DNA of 64,000 nucleotides from CAMPKL01 sp963805925 (GTDB lineage: Bacteria; Acidobacteriota; Terriglobia; Bryobacterales; UBA6623). Shown piece by piece: positions 62,690-64,000 of this stretch. The notes beneath the pieces were generated by a model. It saw nothing but the letters and a program-made list of their open reading frames with translations. It did not search any database and had not been told where the DNA came from. How positions within the stretch are numbered: position 1 is the stretch's first letter; each line of letters starts with the position of its first letter. The stretch spans positions 4,801-68,800 of the forward strand of contig CAWDWB010000008.1 of assembly GCA_963805925.1 (NCBI GenBank), given 5' to 3'. Position numbers and translations under genes: made by a program.

Positions 62690-63678
62690 CGCGGCGAGCG
62701 AGCGTCGTTTGTCGCTACATGGTCTTTCACAAACTCGCAGCGCCGACGCGTAGGCGTTCTCTTTGGCGTCTTCCGCCGCCCCCGCAGGCCCATGTTCCGC
62801 GCCTTCGACCGTCAGCAGCCGATGCTCGACGCCGCGCCTGTCAAACTCGGCCGCCATCATCTGCGACTGCTCGTAGGGAACATCCGTGTCAGCCGTCCCG
62901 TGGACAAGCAGCGTCGGCGGATAGTCGGCCGTCACGTTCTTGAGCGGCATGTACGGGAAGAACTTTTCGGCCTCCTTCCCGGGATCCCATCCTGATACCT
63001 GCTGCGGCCAAATCCCGTGCTGGCGGCAGTACTGATAGAACGCTCCCCCGTCTGCCTTCGCGATCCGCGGCGTTTGCAATCGGCGGTCCGCTGACCTGCG
63101 CCAACGCTTCTTCCTCCGTCATCACGACCCGACGATGACGCTCATGCGGGCTCGGCGAGCTGTACCACTCGCCGATCAGGTCGCCGTAGCCCCAAAACGA
63201 GACCAGCGCATTCGGTCGAGGCCGCACGCGGTATCCGGACGTGAGAGTCAGGTAGCCGCCCGCCGAGCCGCCCAACACCGCCAGACGATTCGGATCGACT
63301 GCGAACAGATCGGGGCCATCGCGACGGATCCAGCGGAAAGCGTCCTCGACATCCTCGATAATCTCCGGAAGCCGGGTTTCCGGAGCGAGTCGATAGTCGA
63401 TCGAGACGACCGCAAAGCCTGCCCCGATGAGCAGCTCCTTTAGCCTTGCGGGAACAGCCTCTCGCCCGCCGTTGATCAGCGCTCCTCCGTGAATCCAGAC
63501 GGCGACGGGGACGGACCGCGTCTCCCGCCGGCCTGTGGATGTCAGCGCGGATCTCCAGATCGCCGACCTTCTTGTAGACGTAGGTGCGGGATTCGGTCTC
63601 GACGGCTTGGCTCGAGCCGACCGAGCCAAAGGCAATCAGCCCGGCGGCTCCGCGCTGGAAGAATCCGCGTCTGTTCAC
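62690..63678 (-). pseudogene. Acetyl-esterase-like alpha/beta-hydrolase, frameshifted
   Basis: The start (ATG 63678) encodes a Tat-like signal NRRGFFQRGAAGLIAFGS. The frame shifts near 63545 into VPVAVWIHGGALINGGREAV (oxyanion HGG), VSIDYRLAPETRLPEI, FAVDPNRLAVLGGSAGGYLT (nucleophile Ser) and WGYGDLIGEWY. A second shift near 63070 leads to FYQYCRQHGIWPQQVSGWDP, YPPTLLVHGTADTDVPYEQS (Asp) and VEGAEHG (His). All triad residues are present in the DNA, so decay is recent or the shifts are errors. Confidence 0.78.
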
Positions 63679-63727
63679 GACGACGCCAGTTTACCTCCGC
63701 CGGGGCGCTTGGGATGAGCGTCCCGTC

Positions 63728-63745
63728 TTTTAGGAATGGAAAACC
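63728..63745 (+). repeat. Dispersed TTTTAGG-type word
   Basis: TTTTAGGAATGGAAAACC, preceded by CGTC. Confidence 0.4.
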
Positions 63746-63788
63746 TGCCGCGCGAACGGATTCGAGCGAATGCGCCGCCTTCGCCGTC

Positions 63789-63807
63789 TTTTGAGGCATG
63801 GAAATCG
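63789..63807 (+). repeat. Dispersed TTTTAGG-type word, divergent
   Basis: TTTTGAGGCATGGAAATCG, preceded by CGTC like its neighbour 61 bp away. Confidence 0.35.
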
Positions 63808-64000
63808 CCGACTCGGGCGACTGTCTCTCCTGCCTTACCGACAAGGCGTCGATAAAATCCGCAGCCAGCGTGTAAGAATGCATGGGCGCAAACCGAATGG
63901 GAGGAAAACGGCTGCCTGTGAGTGATTGTCTGAAGATACGAGTTCGAAAACTGACGTCGGTCTTTCCGTACGACGAAGACAACAAGCGGTTGAACCTGCT

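Larger units (their letters stand above)
63679..64000. other. No supported gene; two dispersed words
   Basis: Right edge of the window. Two related words of the TTTTAGG type lie here (next entries). A 147-codon minus-strand frame across the region is composed of these words and of the esterase gene in another phase. Confidence 0.4.

Noticed and set aside
63542..63985. 147-codon minus-strand gene
   Set aside because: Composed of dispersed TTTTAGG words and of the esterase gene in a wrong phase.

Overview
The window looks like chromosomal DNA of an Acidobacteriota-type bacterium. The evidence is family content: three large Ser/Thr protein kinases of the Pkn type, each fused to beta-propeller or TPR regions, two ECF sigma factors of the type that usually accompanies them, a winged-helix/TPR regulator, an Oar-like TonB-dependent receptor with an N-terminal carboxypeptidase-like domain, secreted peptidases and esterases, and a small secreted protein of a kind common in that phylum. 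No rRNA and no intact tRNA is visible, so the assignment rests on families alone.

Left part (1-22.3 kb) is a stack of integrative elements. Two homologous modules, each a small excisionase-like gene overlapping a tyrosine recombinase gene, end at att-like sites near 2.8 kb (module with a broken recombinase) and 15.5 kb (intact recombinase). Both sites contain the same 21-bp tRNA 3' end followed 24 bp later by the same 17-bp word, and each is bracketed by 18-bp arms made of two 7-bp repeats. The arm types match so that one element can be read as running from about 2.77 to 15.57 kb. Its cargo is an esterase, an S9 peptidase, an alpha/beta hydrolase, remnants of a penicillin acylase, an NmrA-like protein and an IS1380 transposase, and decayed conjugation genes. 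A third site at 21.5 kb has a different tRNA end but the same 17-bp word. A serine recombinase gene follows both the second and third sites.

Middle part (16.6-34.4 kb) holds regulatory and secretory genes: an acetyltransferase, a winged-helix/TPR regulator, a hydrolase lacking its catalytic serine, a kinase with a beta-propeller split by an in-frame TAA, an ECF sigma factor, a sulfotransferase, a glycosyltransferase, two decayed genes, then an apparent operon of a TPR kinase, a small protein, a secreted metzincin-like protein and another secreted protein.

At 34.6-36 kb lies an IS256-family element with clear terminal repeats and an 8-bp target duplication. A gene-poor stretch at 38.1-38.8 kb contains three different inverted-repeat modules, each arm built from three or four roughly 9-bp units. 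A decayed integrase follows. At 39.9-44.1 kb are a secreted metalloprotease and an ECF sigma factor translationally overlapped with a third kinase, which is also interrupted by an in-frame TAA.

Right part: a TauE/SafE permease, a truncated copy of a membrane-protein locus, an IS1380 element, an IS630 transposase remnant, and a symmetrical structure of two identical inverted IS110-family elements (1530 bp each) around an IS5-like element that is itself split by an ISL3 element (49.0-55.2 kb). Then come a four-CxxCH cytochrome-like protein, an FMN-dependent alpha-hydroxy-acid oxidase, a large Oar-like receptor, a CBS-domain remnant, the intact copy of the duplicated membrane-protein locus, and a broken acetyl-esterase gene. 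Broken genes cluster in mobile stretches while the long genes between them are intact, which argues for real decay rather than sequencing noise, although individual one-base shifts could be errors.
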